Shown here: piece by piece, positions 24,178 through 31,686 of the stretch
Numbering within the stretch: the first letter of the stretch is position 1
How the letters are laid out: each line of letters begins with the position of its first letter
Assembly: GCA_030267065.1 (NCBI GenBank)
Contig: JAJDJF010000014.1
Location: 1 to 33,279, forward strand
DNA length: 33,279 nt
Reading direction: 5' to 3'
DNA from: Desulfovibrio sp. OttesenSCG-928-C06
GTDB taxonomy: Bacteria > Desulfobacterota > Desulfovibrionia > Desulfovibrionales > Desulfovibrionaceae
Notes under the pieces: generated by a model
Told to the model about the DNA's origin: nothing
Database searches by the model: none
What the model saw: only the letters and a program-made list of their open reading frames with translations
Position numbers and translations under genes: made by a program

Positions 24178-25500
24178 ATGAAACGTTTAGTCACTCTGAT
24201 GCTCGCCGCCATGATGACCCTGTCCATGGCCGCCACCGCATCCGCTCTGGAAATTAACGTGAAAGGTAACTTCCACTTTAGTTTCCGCTGGGACGACCAG
24301 GTTGGTAGCAAATTCCAGGATAAAGAAGAAGACAACTTTCTGGCTCGCCAGCGTATGCGCATCCAGATCGACTTCGTAGCCAGCGAAAACCTCAAAGGCG
24401 TGCTGTACATGCACTCCGGCAACATGTTCTGGGGCAACAGCGACCAGGGCGCCGCTCTTGACACCACCAAGAACAGCATGAAGGTTCGCCACGCTTACAT
24501 CGACTGGACCCCGGTTGACACCGCTCTGAACGTCAAGATTGGTCTCCAGCAGGTTACCAGCCCCGCTTTCGCCGCTGGTTCCACCTTCACCAACGACGCC
24601 ATGGCCGGTATCACCCTGAGCAACAAGTTCAGCGACAACGTTACCGCCACCCTCGGCTGGTACCGTCCGTACAACGACAACAAGAAAATTAAAGACTCGA
24701 TGGACATGTTCATGTTCACCCTGCCCCTGAATTTTGACGGCGTAAAAATCACCCCCTGGGGCGAGTACTCCTTCATCGGTCGCGACGCCGAAGTTGCTTA
24801 CCAGGCTGGCCCCTTCACCGAAAAGCGCGCCATGTGGCACGCCGGTGTAGCAACCGAATTCAACCCGATTGATCCCCTGACCATCGCGTTTGACTTCACC
24901 TACGGCGCTATCGATTCCAAGAACAGCGACCCCGAAGCCGACGGCTTCCTGGCTGCTACCCTGATCACCTTCGACGTTGACTTCAGCAAGCTGATGCTCG
25001 GCGCCTGGTACGCTTCCGGCCACGACAAAGACGACTACGCCAAGGGCGAATACGGCACCATGCCGAACCTGCTCGGCACCACCGGCAACGCTGACCCCGG
25101 CTTCAACATGACCGGTCTCGGCTTCTGGGGCAACAACACCCCCCTCGCCGGCGCTGGCATCATCAACAAGAGCGGCGTTGGCACCTGGGGTATCATGCTC
25201 GGCATGAAAGACCTCTCCTTTGTGACCGACCTCTCCCACATGATCCGCGTTGCCTACTATGAAGGCACCAGCGACAAGGAAGTTCGTGGCGTGTACGCTC
25301 AGCAGAACGACATCTTCATGAACGAAAAAGACAGCGCTTTCGAAATCAACTTTGACACCAAGTACCAGATCGCCAAGGGCCTCAGCATGAGCCTTGACAC
25401 CGGTATCGTGTTCATGGATTGGCAGAGCAGCTACGAAAAAGCTAACAACCTGAACGACACCATGTGGCGTATCGTTTTCGGTGTTCAGTACGCTTTCTAA
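24178..25500 (+). CDS. Outer membrane porin, Desulfovibrio homotrimeric porin type (porin 2)
   Basis: This is the second outer-membrane beta-barrel of the pair. Residues 1-23 are a Sec signal, cut after ASA; the mature part begins LEINVKGNFHFSFRW and the chain ends VQYAF. I chose the ATG at 24178 because GAGGAAGAG lies directly before it and MKRL matches the start of porin 1; a frame start at 24163 would cross that ribosome site. 440 residues. Codon use is much more uniform than in neighbours (repeated AAC, TTC, GAC, GCT, ATC), which marks a very highly expressed gene; porins of this type are among the most abundant proteins of the group. A strong terminator follows. It arose with porin 1 by tandem duplication. 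Confidence 0.95.
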   Translation: MKRLVTLMLAAMMTLSMAATASALEINVKGNFHFSFRWDDQVGSKFQDKEEDNFLARQRMRIQIDFVASENLKGVLYMHSGNMFWGNSDQGAALDTTKNSMKVRHAYIDWTPVDTALNVKIGLQQVTSPAFAAGSTFTNDAMAGITLSNKFSDNVTATLGWYRPYNDNKKIKDSMDMFMFTLPLNFDGVKITPWGEYSFIGRDAEVAYQAGPFTEKRAMWHAGVATEFNPIDPLTIAFDFTYGAIDSKNSDPEADGFLAATLITFDVDFSKLMLGAWYASGHDKDDYAKGEYGTMPNLLGTTGNADPGFNMTGLGFWGNNTPLAGAGIINKSGVGTWGIMLGMKDLSFVTDLSHMIRVAYYEGTSDKEVRGVYAQQNDIFMNEKDSAFEINFDTKYQIAKGLSMSLDTGIVFMDWQSSYEKANNLNDTMWRIVFGVQYAF

Positions 25501-25531
25501 TTTAAGCGAAATCTGATTAGCTGAATAATTT

Positions 25532-25562
25532 GAGCGGAGGCTTCGGCCTCCGCTCTTTTTTT
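25532..25562 (+). terminator. Rho-independent terminator after porin 2
   Basis: GAGCGGAGGC (25532-25541) / GCCTCCGCTC (25546-25555) with a TTCG tetraloop and a seven-T tract: a textbook strong terminator. The following 290 bases to repeat R7 show no gene. Confidence 0.95.
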
Positions 25563-25853
25563 GTGGCGTGTAAGGTTTTATATATGCCCCTGGCAACTTT
25601 ATGTCCCGGCGCAGGTATAGCATCTGCCAGATCGTACCTCGACCAGAACTAATATTCAAAATAGTTCTACCTCGCTCACCCGCACCAGCGCCCTCCATCC
25701 GGCACGGGTACACTCGCACTCCGCAGCATATTGTATAACGACCAGCAACTTACCAAACTGTCACTACATCAAGCTTTATAGCCCCTGATCAAAAACACCG
25801 GGGACCATGACTACAGATGGCACCTGCAAGCCACGCAGACAGACATCAACCAT

Positions 25854-25914
25854 AACCGGATGCAACGCCGCGCGTTGCCGGGGTGCAGGGGCAGAGCCCT
25901 GCCCGCCGGAGGCA
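25854..25914 (-). repeat. Type B intergenic hairpin repeat, copy R7
   Basis: On the - strand: GCCTCCGGCGGGC, a GGGC-TCT-GCCC-type hairpin, TGCACCCC, then the GCAACGC / GCGTTGC hairpin (25862-25868 with 25872-25878) and CATCCGGT. It is the inverted counterpart of R6. It lies about 100 bases beyond the HU stop, past the HU terminator, in HU orientation. Confidence 0.8.
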
Positions 25915-25955
25915 AAAGCGCCGCAGGCAAAAAATATCACAATAATACTGACGGC

Positions 25956-25994
25956 ACAAAAAAATGTGCCTCTGGAGTTATCCAGAGGCACATT
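25956..25994 (-). terminator. Rho-independent terminator of the HU gene
   Basis: On the - strand, AATGTGCCTCTGGA and TCCAGAGGCACATT form a perfect 14-bp stem (25981-25994 with 25963-25976) around four bases, followed by a T-tract (A run at 25958-25964). Confidence 0.93.
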
Positions 25995-26015
25995 CAGAAA
26001 AGCGGAAAAAGAAAA

Positions 26016-26294
26016 TTACTTCTTTACAGCTTCCTTCAGCATTTTGCCGGGGGTGAACTTGACAGCCTTGCTGGCGGGAATGGTGATTTCCTTGCCGGTG
26101 CGGGGGTTGCGGCCCTTACGAGCAGCGCGGTCAGTCACTTTGAAGCTGCCGAAACCGGTAAAGGTAACGGAATCGCCAGACTGGAGAGCTTCGGTCAGAG
26201 AAGCGATAACGGCATCAAGAGCGGCTTCAGTCTGAGCCTTGGTGCTAAGGCCGGCTTTAGCGTGGATCTTCTGTACGAGTTCGGCTTTGGTCAT
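26016..26294 (-). CDS. HU family DNA-binding protein
   Basis: This is a small basic nucleoid protein that bends DNA as a dimer. 92 residues; MTKAELVQKIHAKAGLS at the start, GFGSFKVTDRAARKGRNPRTGKEI (residues 47-70) with the DNA-contacting arm RNPRTGKEI including the conserved Asn-Pro, and a C-terminal helix ending MLKEAVKK. All marks of HU rather than IHF-specific variants. The ATG has a GGAGAT ribosome site five bases upstream. Its own promoter and terminator show a monocistronic unit. It may act on gene expression across the chromosome; nothing ties it to its neighbours. Confidence 0.97.
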   Translation of the reverse strand: MTKAELVQKIHAKAGLSTKAQTEAALDAVIASLTEALQSGDSVTFTGFGSFKVTDRAARKGRNPRTGKEITIPASKAVKFTPGKMLKEAVKK

Positions 26295-26379
26295 TTTCTA
26301 TCTCCATAACAGGTTTTTTTATGGCGTGCCGGAAATCGTCCTTGCACGCTGGTTAACAAACAAAGCTAGAGAGCAACAG

Positions 26380-26407
26380 CTTTTACAAAACAAGCATACC
26401 TTGTCAA
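26380..26407 (-). promoter_or_regulatory. Sigma-70 promoter of the HU gene
   Basis: On the - strand a perfect -35 TTGACA (26402-26407) is followed after 16 bases by TAAAAG (26380-26385). The transcript would start near 26373 with a leader of about 80 bases. Confidence 0.5.
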
Positions 26408-26699
26408 CTCAAATGTTGTAATCATTGCATTCTGGAGGCTTATGCGGGGCAAATTATAATGCTACCGCCTCCAGTCAGCCTGAAAGATAGTCCTGACGGC
26501 TCTCAAAAAAGCGGTAAAACCGCCGCAGACCTGCTATATATACAGCATTTATAGTATTAGAGCAATAAGGACGCGCAAAAATTCGCCATTTTACCGGACT
26601 GCCGAAATCTGCTAAAAGGCATCTTATAGATAGTTTTCCCGCGCCTGCCAGCCGTCCGGCCATGTCTGGCAACCGGCCAGCACAATCAGCCAACGCAAC
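26408..26699. other. Intergenic region between HU and the TPR gene
   Basis: About 290 bases with no gene, repeat or terminator that I can support. Confidence 0.4.
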
Positions 26700-28091
26700 A
26701 TGAAGCCAATGGATAACACCAACGCCCATACCAACGCCGCTCAAACTCAACGCGGACATGCGCAAACCGGAACTCCAGTGCCATGCGGCACACTCCCCCC
26801 ATGCCCGCGCCGCCCCACCAGCTTTCGCGGATATGTCTTGCCGCGCCTTGCCGCCTTGTGCCGGGCAACCTGTCTGACTGGTCTGGCGGTGCTTTGTCTG
26901 GGCATCATGCTGCTTGCGGCTCAGCCGTTAGCGGTAGCGGCAGCAACGCGAGCTACCCCAGACCATTCCACTGCCGCCCATATTGCGCCTGCCGCAACCG
27001 GCAGCGCCGCCAGCGCAGCACAAACCGGCGCGGGCGATACCCTGCCGCCGCAATCAGGGCTGCCCAATCAGCCAGGCTTGCCGAACAAACCGGAACTGCC
27101 GGAACAATCGGAGCAGTTCAGCCAGCCGCGCCAATCAGACCTGTCGAAAAACGGCCTGATACATGTCACTGCATCCCGCCCTTTTCAGACACCTGTAAGC
27201 AAAGACATGGCGCGTCTGGCAGGACTGTCCGCCCTGCGGATAAAAGCGCTGGAGCAGGCGGAAATCATTCTTGCGCAACAGGATACCGTGCGCGTGATAC
27301 TGGCGGACGAATTTGCAGATCGCACACTGGCCGCTGAGCTGACGACACTGGCCGCTCTGAACCTGCATCCCGCTTCACAGCCTGCAGAAGCGCTGTCCGG
27401 CCTTCCACCCGTGCTGCAACTGGAACTTTCCGCCTCCTACAGCCTTACACCGGATTCCGGACTACCACAGGCAGCACAGGACTTGCTGAAAAACCCGCTA
27501 CTTGTTGAGAATGGCGCGCTTGCGGCCCAAATGGAGCGACAATATCTTGCCGCTTACGACGAAGCCGCTGCAACAGCCATGCAGGACCCTACCCCGGAAA
27601 ACAGGGCGCACCTTGATAAAGCCTGCGCCGCCCTGCGCGGTATCATCGAATATTTTGACATCCTGCCCGGCTTGCGCCTGCCGCAAAAGATGTCGCCCGC
27701 CATGCTACCCAGCCTGCAACGCGCAGCCGCTCTACTACCGGACAATTACCTGCTAAACGCCGAGCTTGGACGCCTGTACCTATGGCTGGAAGACAGCGAA
27801 AACTCCATGCTTTGCCTGAACGCCTCCATCGCGCAGAACCCGGACTTCGCGCAGGCTTACAGTCATCGCGGCACGCTGTGGCTGGTGCGGCACAAGCCCT
27901 CGCTGGCCCTTGCCGACTTCAACCGCGCCATCGTCCTTGCCCCAAACCGGGCCGAGTACTACTACAACCGCGCTGTGGCCTGGAAAACTATGGGCAACAC
28001 CCCGGCCATGTGCGCCGATTTGCGCCAAAGCTGCCTGAACGGCCACTGCGACGCGCTCGAATGGGCGCATGCAAATAATGAATGCCAGTAG
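26700..28091 (+). CDS. TPR-repeat protein with N-terminal membrane segment
   Basis: The protein is anchored in or exported across the inner membrane by one hydrophobic segment at about residues 57-80 (LTGLAVLCLGIMLLAAQPLAVA), after an unusually long polar N-terminus; a later start is possible. Residues 105-135 are a Gln/Pro/Leu-rich low-complexity tract with a degenerate LPNQPGLPNKP pattern. The C-terminal part (about 345-440) holds two or three tetratricopeptide repeats (AELGRLYLWLEDSENSMLCLNASI; AYSHRGTLWLVRHKPSLALADFNRAI; YYNRAVAWKTMGNTPAMCADLRQSC), a protein-protein binding fold. It ends with a paired-cysteine segment, CLNGHCDALEWAHANNEC. No strong ribosome site is seen before the ATG at 26700. 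The stop lies just before the next small gene. Partners and role unknown. Confidence 0.75.
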   Translation: MKPMDNTNAHTNAAQTQRGHAQTGTPVPCGTLPPCPRRPTSFRGYVLPRLAALCRATCLTGLAVLCLGIMLLAAQPLAVAAATRATPDHSTAAHIAPAATGSAASAAQTGAGDTLPPQSGLPNQPGLPNKPELPEQSEQFSQPRQSDLSKNGLIHVTASRPFQTPVSKDMARLAGLSALRIKALEQAEIILAQQDTVRVILADEFADRTLAAELTTLAALNLHPASQPAEALSGLPPVLQLELSASYSLTPDSGLPQAAQDLLKNPLLVENGALAAQMERQYLAAYDEAAATAMQDPTPENRAHLDKACAALRGIIEYFDILPGLRLPQKMSPAMLPSLQRAAALLPDNYLLNAELGRLYLWLEDSENSMLCLNASIAQNPDFAQAYSHRGTLWLVRHKPSLALADFNRAIVLAPNRAEYYYNRAVAWKTMGNTPAMCADLRQSCLNGHCDALEWAHANNECQ

Positions 28092-28189
28092 CCACGGCAC
28101 AGCCACCACACCACCAAACCGGCAACGCGAACAGACCACAGTCCCCAAACGACAGCGCAAACCAAACAGACAGCGCTAACGGAACAACC

Positions 28190-28531
28190 ATGCAACCAGT
28201 ACTTGTAAAAGCCTACGGACACTTCAAGCCCGCCGGGCCAGAATACCTGAAGCGGCTTGCGCAGCTGATGTCCAGCTATGGTCTGGATGAAGAATCCGCC
28301 AGCCTGAACGGGCGAATCCTGCTCATCAGCCATGAGGGAACCTTTTTTCCTGCGGACGAGGCGCTCGAAATCCTGTCGGACCTTGCAAAAAACACGGCGG
28401 GCCAAGTAGAAGCCAAGCTGGATGTGCTTGATCTTGAAGGCTGGATGTTACACCGCCACGAATGGCAGGGGGATGAGTTCAAACTCTCCAGCCGCCCCCT
28501 GAACAGCGTGCTGGAATACTCCGGGCATTAG
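28190..28531 (+). CDS. Hypothetical protein, 113 residues
   Basis: I do not recognise the family. The frame is open from an ATG at 28082, overlapping the TPR stop, which would add 36 Asn/Gln/Pro-rich residues; I prefer the ATG at 28190, since the folded part begins MQPVLVKAYGHFKPAGPEYL. The residues look like a compact alpha/beta domain: a strand (VLVKAYG), helices, ILLISHEGTFFPADEALEIL, and VLDLEGWMLHRHEW. No signal or membrane segment. It is probably cotranscribed with the TPR gene (close spacing, no terminator between), but the two proteins seem to act in different compartments. Repeat R8 starts 48 bases after the stop. Confidence 0.7.
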   Translation: MQPVLVKAYGHFKPAGPEYLKRLAQLMSSYGLDEESASLNGRILLISHEGTFFPADEALEILSDLAKNTAGQVEAKLDVLDLEGWMLHRHEWQGDEFKLSSRPLNSVLEYSGH

Positions 28532-28578
28532 AATGGCGACGTGACAAAGGCACCTGCAAGCTAGCATGGAGAACTGGA

Positions 28579-28664
28579 TGCCTCCGGCGGCTTAAGGAGG
28601 ACGCTGCCCTCCTTAAGAATCCTCCCGGCAGGGACCGGCTGGCCCCTGCACCCCGCAATGGGTA
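28579..28664 (+). repeat. Type A intergenic hairpin repeat, copy R8
   Basis: Hairpin 1 is CTTAAGGAGG (28591-28600) / CCTCCTTAAG (28608-28617), then AATCCTCCCGG. The change from GGGG to GGAGG is mirrored in both the right arm and the downstream run. From CAGGGACCGG onward it is nearly identical to R1. Confidence 0.87.
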
Positions 28665-28769
28665 GGTGTGGCGCGAGCGGAGACTTGCGTTGTAACGCTA
28701 TATAGGTGCCATACCGGGAGTCGTAACCGGGGCGGGAGATAAGTTGTCACCACGTCTCAAGCGCCCTTA

Positions 28770-28799
28770 ACCGGATGCAACGCCGAGGCGTTGCCGGGG
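28770..28799 (-). repeat. Type B repeat remnant, copy R9
   Basis: Only the end module remains: ACCGGAT followed by GCAACGCC (28777-28784) / GGCGTTGC (28787-28794) and CGGGG. It has the orientation of the PilZ gene, whose terminator it follows at a distance of about 50 bases. Confidence 0.65.
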
Positions 28800-28850
28800 A
28801 GAGAACGGCCGGTGATGCAGATGGAAAGAGCAAAAAACTACCCGATAAAT

Positions 28851-28882
28851 AAAAAAACCGCCCGGCATAAGCCGGGCGGTTT
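28851..28882 (-). terminator. Rho-independent terminator of the PilZ gene
   Basis: AAACCGCCCGGC (28855-28866) and GCCGGGCGGTTT (28871-28882) form a 12-bp stem around ATAA. On the - strand it is followed by seven T residues (A run at 28851-28857). Confidence 0.93.
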
Positions 28883-28913
28883 GCTTGGTTTTGAATGATC
28901 AGTGTAATGCGCT

Positions 28914-29297
28914 TTAAAGTTTGACGCAGAAGGTTACAAACTCGTCCATTGACAAATCAAGTTCCTCGGTAAAAGCAATGCCGCAATTACGCAGACCGCG
29001 CCAGGCAATGCTACCCTGAATTTCCTTGTCCTTGAGCTGCTCCAGCGAATCGGAAAAGCCGTAAAGAAAAAGTCTTGCATCTTCCGGTATATCAGAAGGC
29101 TCTATCTGCGGCGGCAAAAGAACCTGCGCACCCTGCGCCCCGATATCCGTAAGCATGACGTTGTAACTCTCCATCCCCTCAATGTGCAACGTTGCAAAGC
29201 AGGGATTATCCAGCTGAACTCGTGGCGCGCGGCGGCGTTCGGAAGCCGCGTCAGGCTTGCCACCGGTTTTCTGCTCTGTTTCTTTATCCCGTGCCAT
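28914..29297 (-). CDS. PilZ-domain protein, candidate cyclic-di-GMP receptor
   Basis: This single-domain cytoplasmic protein of 127 residues would bind cyclic-di-GMP and pass the signal to a partner. The N-terminal R-x3-R motif is present (Arg22-Arg26 in ERRRAPRV). The second motif, normally (D/N)xSxxG, reads Asp51-Ile-Gly-Ala-Gln-Gly56, with Gly in place of Ser, so binding may be weakened. Beta-strand pattern and length fit PilZ. The charged N-terminal 20 residues are disordered. The ATG at 29297 has an AGGGG ribosome site. It has its own terminator and no obvious partner gene. Family clear, ligand binding likely but not certain. Confidence 0.85.
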   Translation of the reverse strand: MARDKETEQKTGGKPDAASERRRAPRVQLDNPCFATLHIEGMESYNVMLTDIGAQGAQVLLPPQIEPSDIPEDARLFLYGFSDSLEQLKDKEIQGSIAWRGLRNCGIAFTEELDLSMDEFVTFCVKL

Positions 29298-29408
29298 GCA
29301 GTACCCCTCTTATAAAATTTGTCCGATTTTTGCACACTTGTTCCAAGAAGTCAAAACCCCATGCAAGAAAATCATTTACAGCCGTTTTTCAGACTTGGGC
29401 TGCATCAG

Positions 29409-29559
29409 AATAAATTCCGCAGCGAAAAATCGATTTCCCTTATCTGGCAAGGCGCGGAGAAGAATTTGAGCGAAAGCGTATTAAGCATACGGTAAGGTCA
29501 AATTTTCCGGCTGCAACACCGCCAGATGGGAAAAAGCGGTTTTGCAGCCGGAATTTATT
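29409..29559. repeat. 151-base long inverted repeat, possible MITE or long hairpin
   Basis: The ends are imperfect inverted arms of about 40 bases: 29409-29448 (AATAAATTCCGCAGC ... TATCTGGC) and 29521-29559 (GCCAGATGGG ... CCGGAATTTATT). Inside are nested stems AGAATTTGA (29461-29469) / TCAAATTTT (29498-29506) and CGTAT (29477-29481) / ATACG (29487-29491). No open frame, and no clear target-site duplication. It lies between the divergent PilZ and kinase-like genes. Confidence 0.7.
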
Positions 29560-29608
29560 TGAGACAGCCCCTCGCAGCAATCCTGTCGGGAACGCACAAC
29601 AGACATAA

Positions 29609-29626
29609 CCGGGGGCGCTCCCCCGG
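29609..29626. repeat. Short GC hairpin, possible repeat remnant
   Basis: CCGGGGG-CGCT-CCCCCGG with flanks ACC and CAG resembles the middle module of the type A repeat, but no other module is present. No T-tract follows. Confidence 0.4.
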
Positions 29627-29859
29627 CAGCAGCCTTGCCAACCTGTTTGATTAGCGCTATGTTTAGGGTAGAGTGCTAAAATCTCCAGCTACGGGCATTA
29701 CCGGCCACGCCCGGATTGTCCGCGTCTGGAATCTGCCTGCTCCGCGCAAGAACGTCAGGCCGGGGATGCGCCGGGGACGTGTCAGGAACACCCCCAGACC
29801 ACCTGCGGCCACCACTGTGGAATATCCCCGAAAGCCACCCTCAACTCTGGATTCGGACA

Positions 29860-31404
29860 ATGACCGGCACACCACGACATCGCCCATCATCCAACAGCAC
29901 TGGCAAGGCGCATCATGACGCGTCCGCAGCGGATGATCACGCATCTTCCGGAAATACCGCCCCAACGCAACCGGCCCTGCACTCAGGCAACACCACGTCC
30001 GGCCATGGCGCCTCCGATCATGGCATGCCAGAGCGGGACAACTTTAGCGTGCAGGCCCCGGATGTCCGGAAAATTGATGCCGAAACTGCCCCCATCAGCC
30101 GGGAAGAACTGGAAGAAATCAGCAGCTCCATTACCGTCAGGCTCAACGAAAAATTCATGGACTACGATGCCTATGAATTCAGCCTGCGCGAATCGGGTGC
30201 GCTGAACATTCTGTTCGACCTGATGCAGGAATACCAGAATCCGCAGTATCTTTCCCTGCTTCCTGTCCTGTTGCTCAAAAACGCCTTTGATCTGGATGCC
30301 GAATTTTACTGCCGCACGGACGAAAGCGAGTTCATCCTGCGTACTCCCGCCATTCTGCAAGACGGCTGGACACCGCCAAAAGCAGACAGGCTGTCAGGTG
30401 ATCACGTCATCGACGGGCAGCGCGTCTGCGTTCCGGTGCGCGGGCGCTTTGTAAGCAAGGTGCAGGAGGAACACGACCGCAAGATACGCGGCCTGCTTGT
30501 TCTTTACCCGGAAAAACCGCTGGACCGGCACCAGCTGCTCTATTTTACCAAGTTTGCCAACCGCCTTGGCTTTTCCATGCACAACCAGTCGCTGGCCCAG
30601 CGCAATCGCGAGCATCTGGACTTTGTGCGCAATCTGGTAAAGGACATCGGGCACAACGTTCTTGGCCCGAACATGTACTTCAAGCTGCTGATCAACAAGC
30701 TTGGGGCCGCGCTGCTCGACCTCGGGCAGGAGTTGCACAACAACAAGAGCGACATTCACAGCATCATGGAACGCGCCCGCGCCATGCATCTGGAATTGCT
30801 GGATCAGGTCAACGAAATCCAGCAGAACTTCAACCATAGCAGCCTGTTTCTGGAAAGCCTGCTGCGCGAAAGCCACTTCACGCAGGGCCGCTATGTGCTG
30901 CGCACTACCCGCCTGCACATCTTTGAGCGCGTGGTTAAATCGCAGTTCGCAAGCTACAGCCCGCTTTTTCAAGCCAAGGGAATTGATACCGGAATCACCC
31001 TCGCCCCGGACTGCAACGATGAGGTGGAAGCGGACTTCGGGCTGATCAGTCAGGTGGTGGCCAACATGTTTTCCAACGCCCTCAAGTATGCGAGCGTTAC
31101 CCCGGATTCGCCGGTGCCGTTCATGCGTTGCCGGGTGCTGCCCGCCGCCATTGACGGCAGCGCCGAAGCGGTGCGCGTTGAAGTGCTGACCAGCGGGGAA
31201 CATATCAAAAAAGACGAGGCTGCAAGGCTGTTTGAAAAGTACTTTCGCGCCTCCAACACCGGCGAGGTCTCCGGCACGGGCAAGGGCCTGCACTTTGTCA
31301 ACGATATCGTCGCCCTGCACAATGGCATTGCCGGATACGAGGCAACGGCGGAAGGCAACCTGTTCCACTTTACCCTGCCCTGCGCGCTGAAAAAAAAGGA
31401 CTGA
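29860..31404 (+). CDS. Atypical histidine kinase-like protein with GAF-like sensor and degenerate ATPase motif
   Basis: The start is uncertain: a TTG at 29716, ATG at 29860 and ATG at 30022 are all in frame; I use 29860, although residues 1-60 are a His/Ser/Thr-rich tail with no clear domain and no good ribosome site. Residues about 85-245 look like a GAF-type sensor domain. A helical segment at 250-340 carries a possible phospho-acceptor His265 in KDIGHNVLGPN. Then comes a HATPase-like domain with N-box QVVANMFSNALKY (398-410) and G2-like GTGKGL (472-477). The G1 motif, normally DxGxG, reads TSGEHI (444-449), so the adenine-binding Asp is missing. No membrane segments. No response regulator is adjacent. 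It may have unusual nucleotide use or act without catalysis. Confidence 0.75.
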   Translation: MTGTPRHRPSSNSTGKAHHDASAADDHASSGNTAPTQPALHSGNTTSGHGASDHGMPERDNFSVQAPDVRKIDAETAPISREELEEISSSITVRLNEKFMDYDAYEFSLRESGALNILFDLMQEYQNPQYLSLLPVLLLKNAFDLDAEFYCRTDESEFILRTPAILQDGWTPPKADRLSGDHVIDGQRVCVPVRGRFVSKVQEEHDRKIRGLLVLYPEKPLDRHQLLYFTKFANRLGFSMHNQSLAQRNREHLDFVRNLVKDIGHNVLGPNMYFKLLINKLGAALLDLGQELHNNKSDIHSIMERARAMHLELLDQVNEIQQNFNHSSLFLESLLRESHFTQGRYVLRTTRLHIFERVVKSQFASYSPLFQAKGIDTGITLAPDCNDEVEADFGLISQVVANMFSNALKYASVTPDSPVPFMRCRVLPAAIDGSAEAVRVEVLTSGEHIKKDEAARLFEKYFRASNTGEVSGTGKGLHFVNDIVALHNGIAGYEATAEGNLFHFTLPCALKKKD

Positions 31405-31506
31405 TAGCCAGTTCCACGCTGCCGCAAAATGCAGGCAGAAACCTGTAGTTTTTGCCAAGCTTAACGCCATCACATCACGCAACAGCGCACAATCGCCAGC
31501 CCCCCG

Positions 31507-31537
31507 CCCGGATGCAACGCCGCCGTTAACGGGGGAA
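31507..31537 (-). repeat. Degenerate type B repeat remnant, copy R10
   Basis: CCCGGATGCAACGCCG followed by CCGTTAACGGGGG matches the end module of R7 and R9, but the second arm is altered. It is oriented like the HemW gene, 150 bases beyond its stop. Confidence 0.45.
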
Positions 31538-31686
31538 TGGTACAGAATCCTTGTCCGGCCAAATAAGCGGCTGTGGTCGCCTCAAATCACGACTGTCAGG
31601 CAAAAGCCGTCTTTACCGGTTTGCATCAATCTGACAGGCTGGCGAGAAAAGACGGGGAAGCCATTTGCCCACCCCGGAAGCATTTT

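Noticed and set aside
24187..25719. A 510-codon open frame on the - strand across porin 2
   Set aside because: It is the antisense shadow of a highly biased codon gene; it is rich in Val, Gly, Ala and His, and the signal peptide, ribosome site and terminator all belong to the + strand gene.
26666..26682. A sigma-54-like TGGCA...CAGCA pair before the TPR gene
   Set aside because: The -12 part is poor and the start would leave only about seven bases before the ATG.
6431..31537. The spaced GC-rich repeats as a CRISPR array
   Set aside because: Copies are kilobases apart, in both orientations, of differing length, with no regular spacers and no cas genes.
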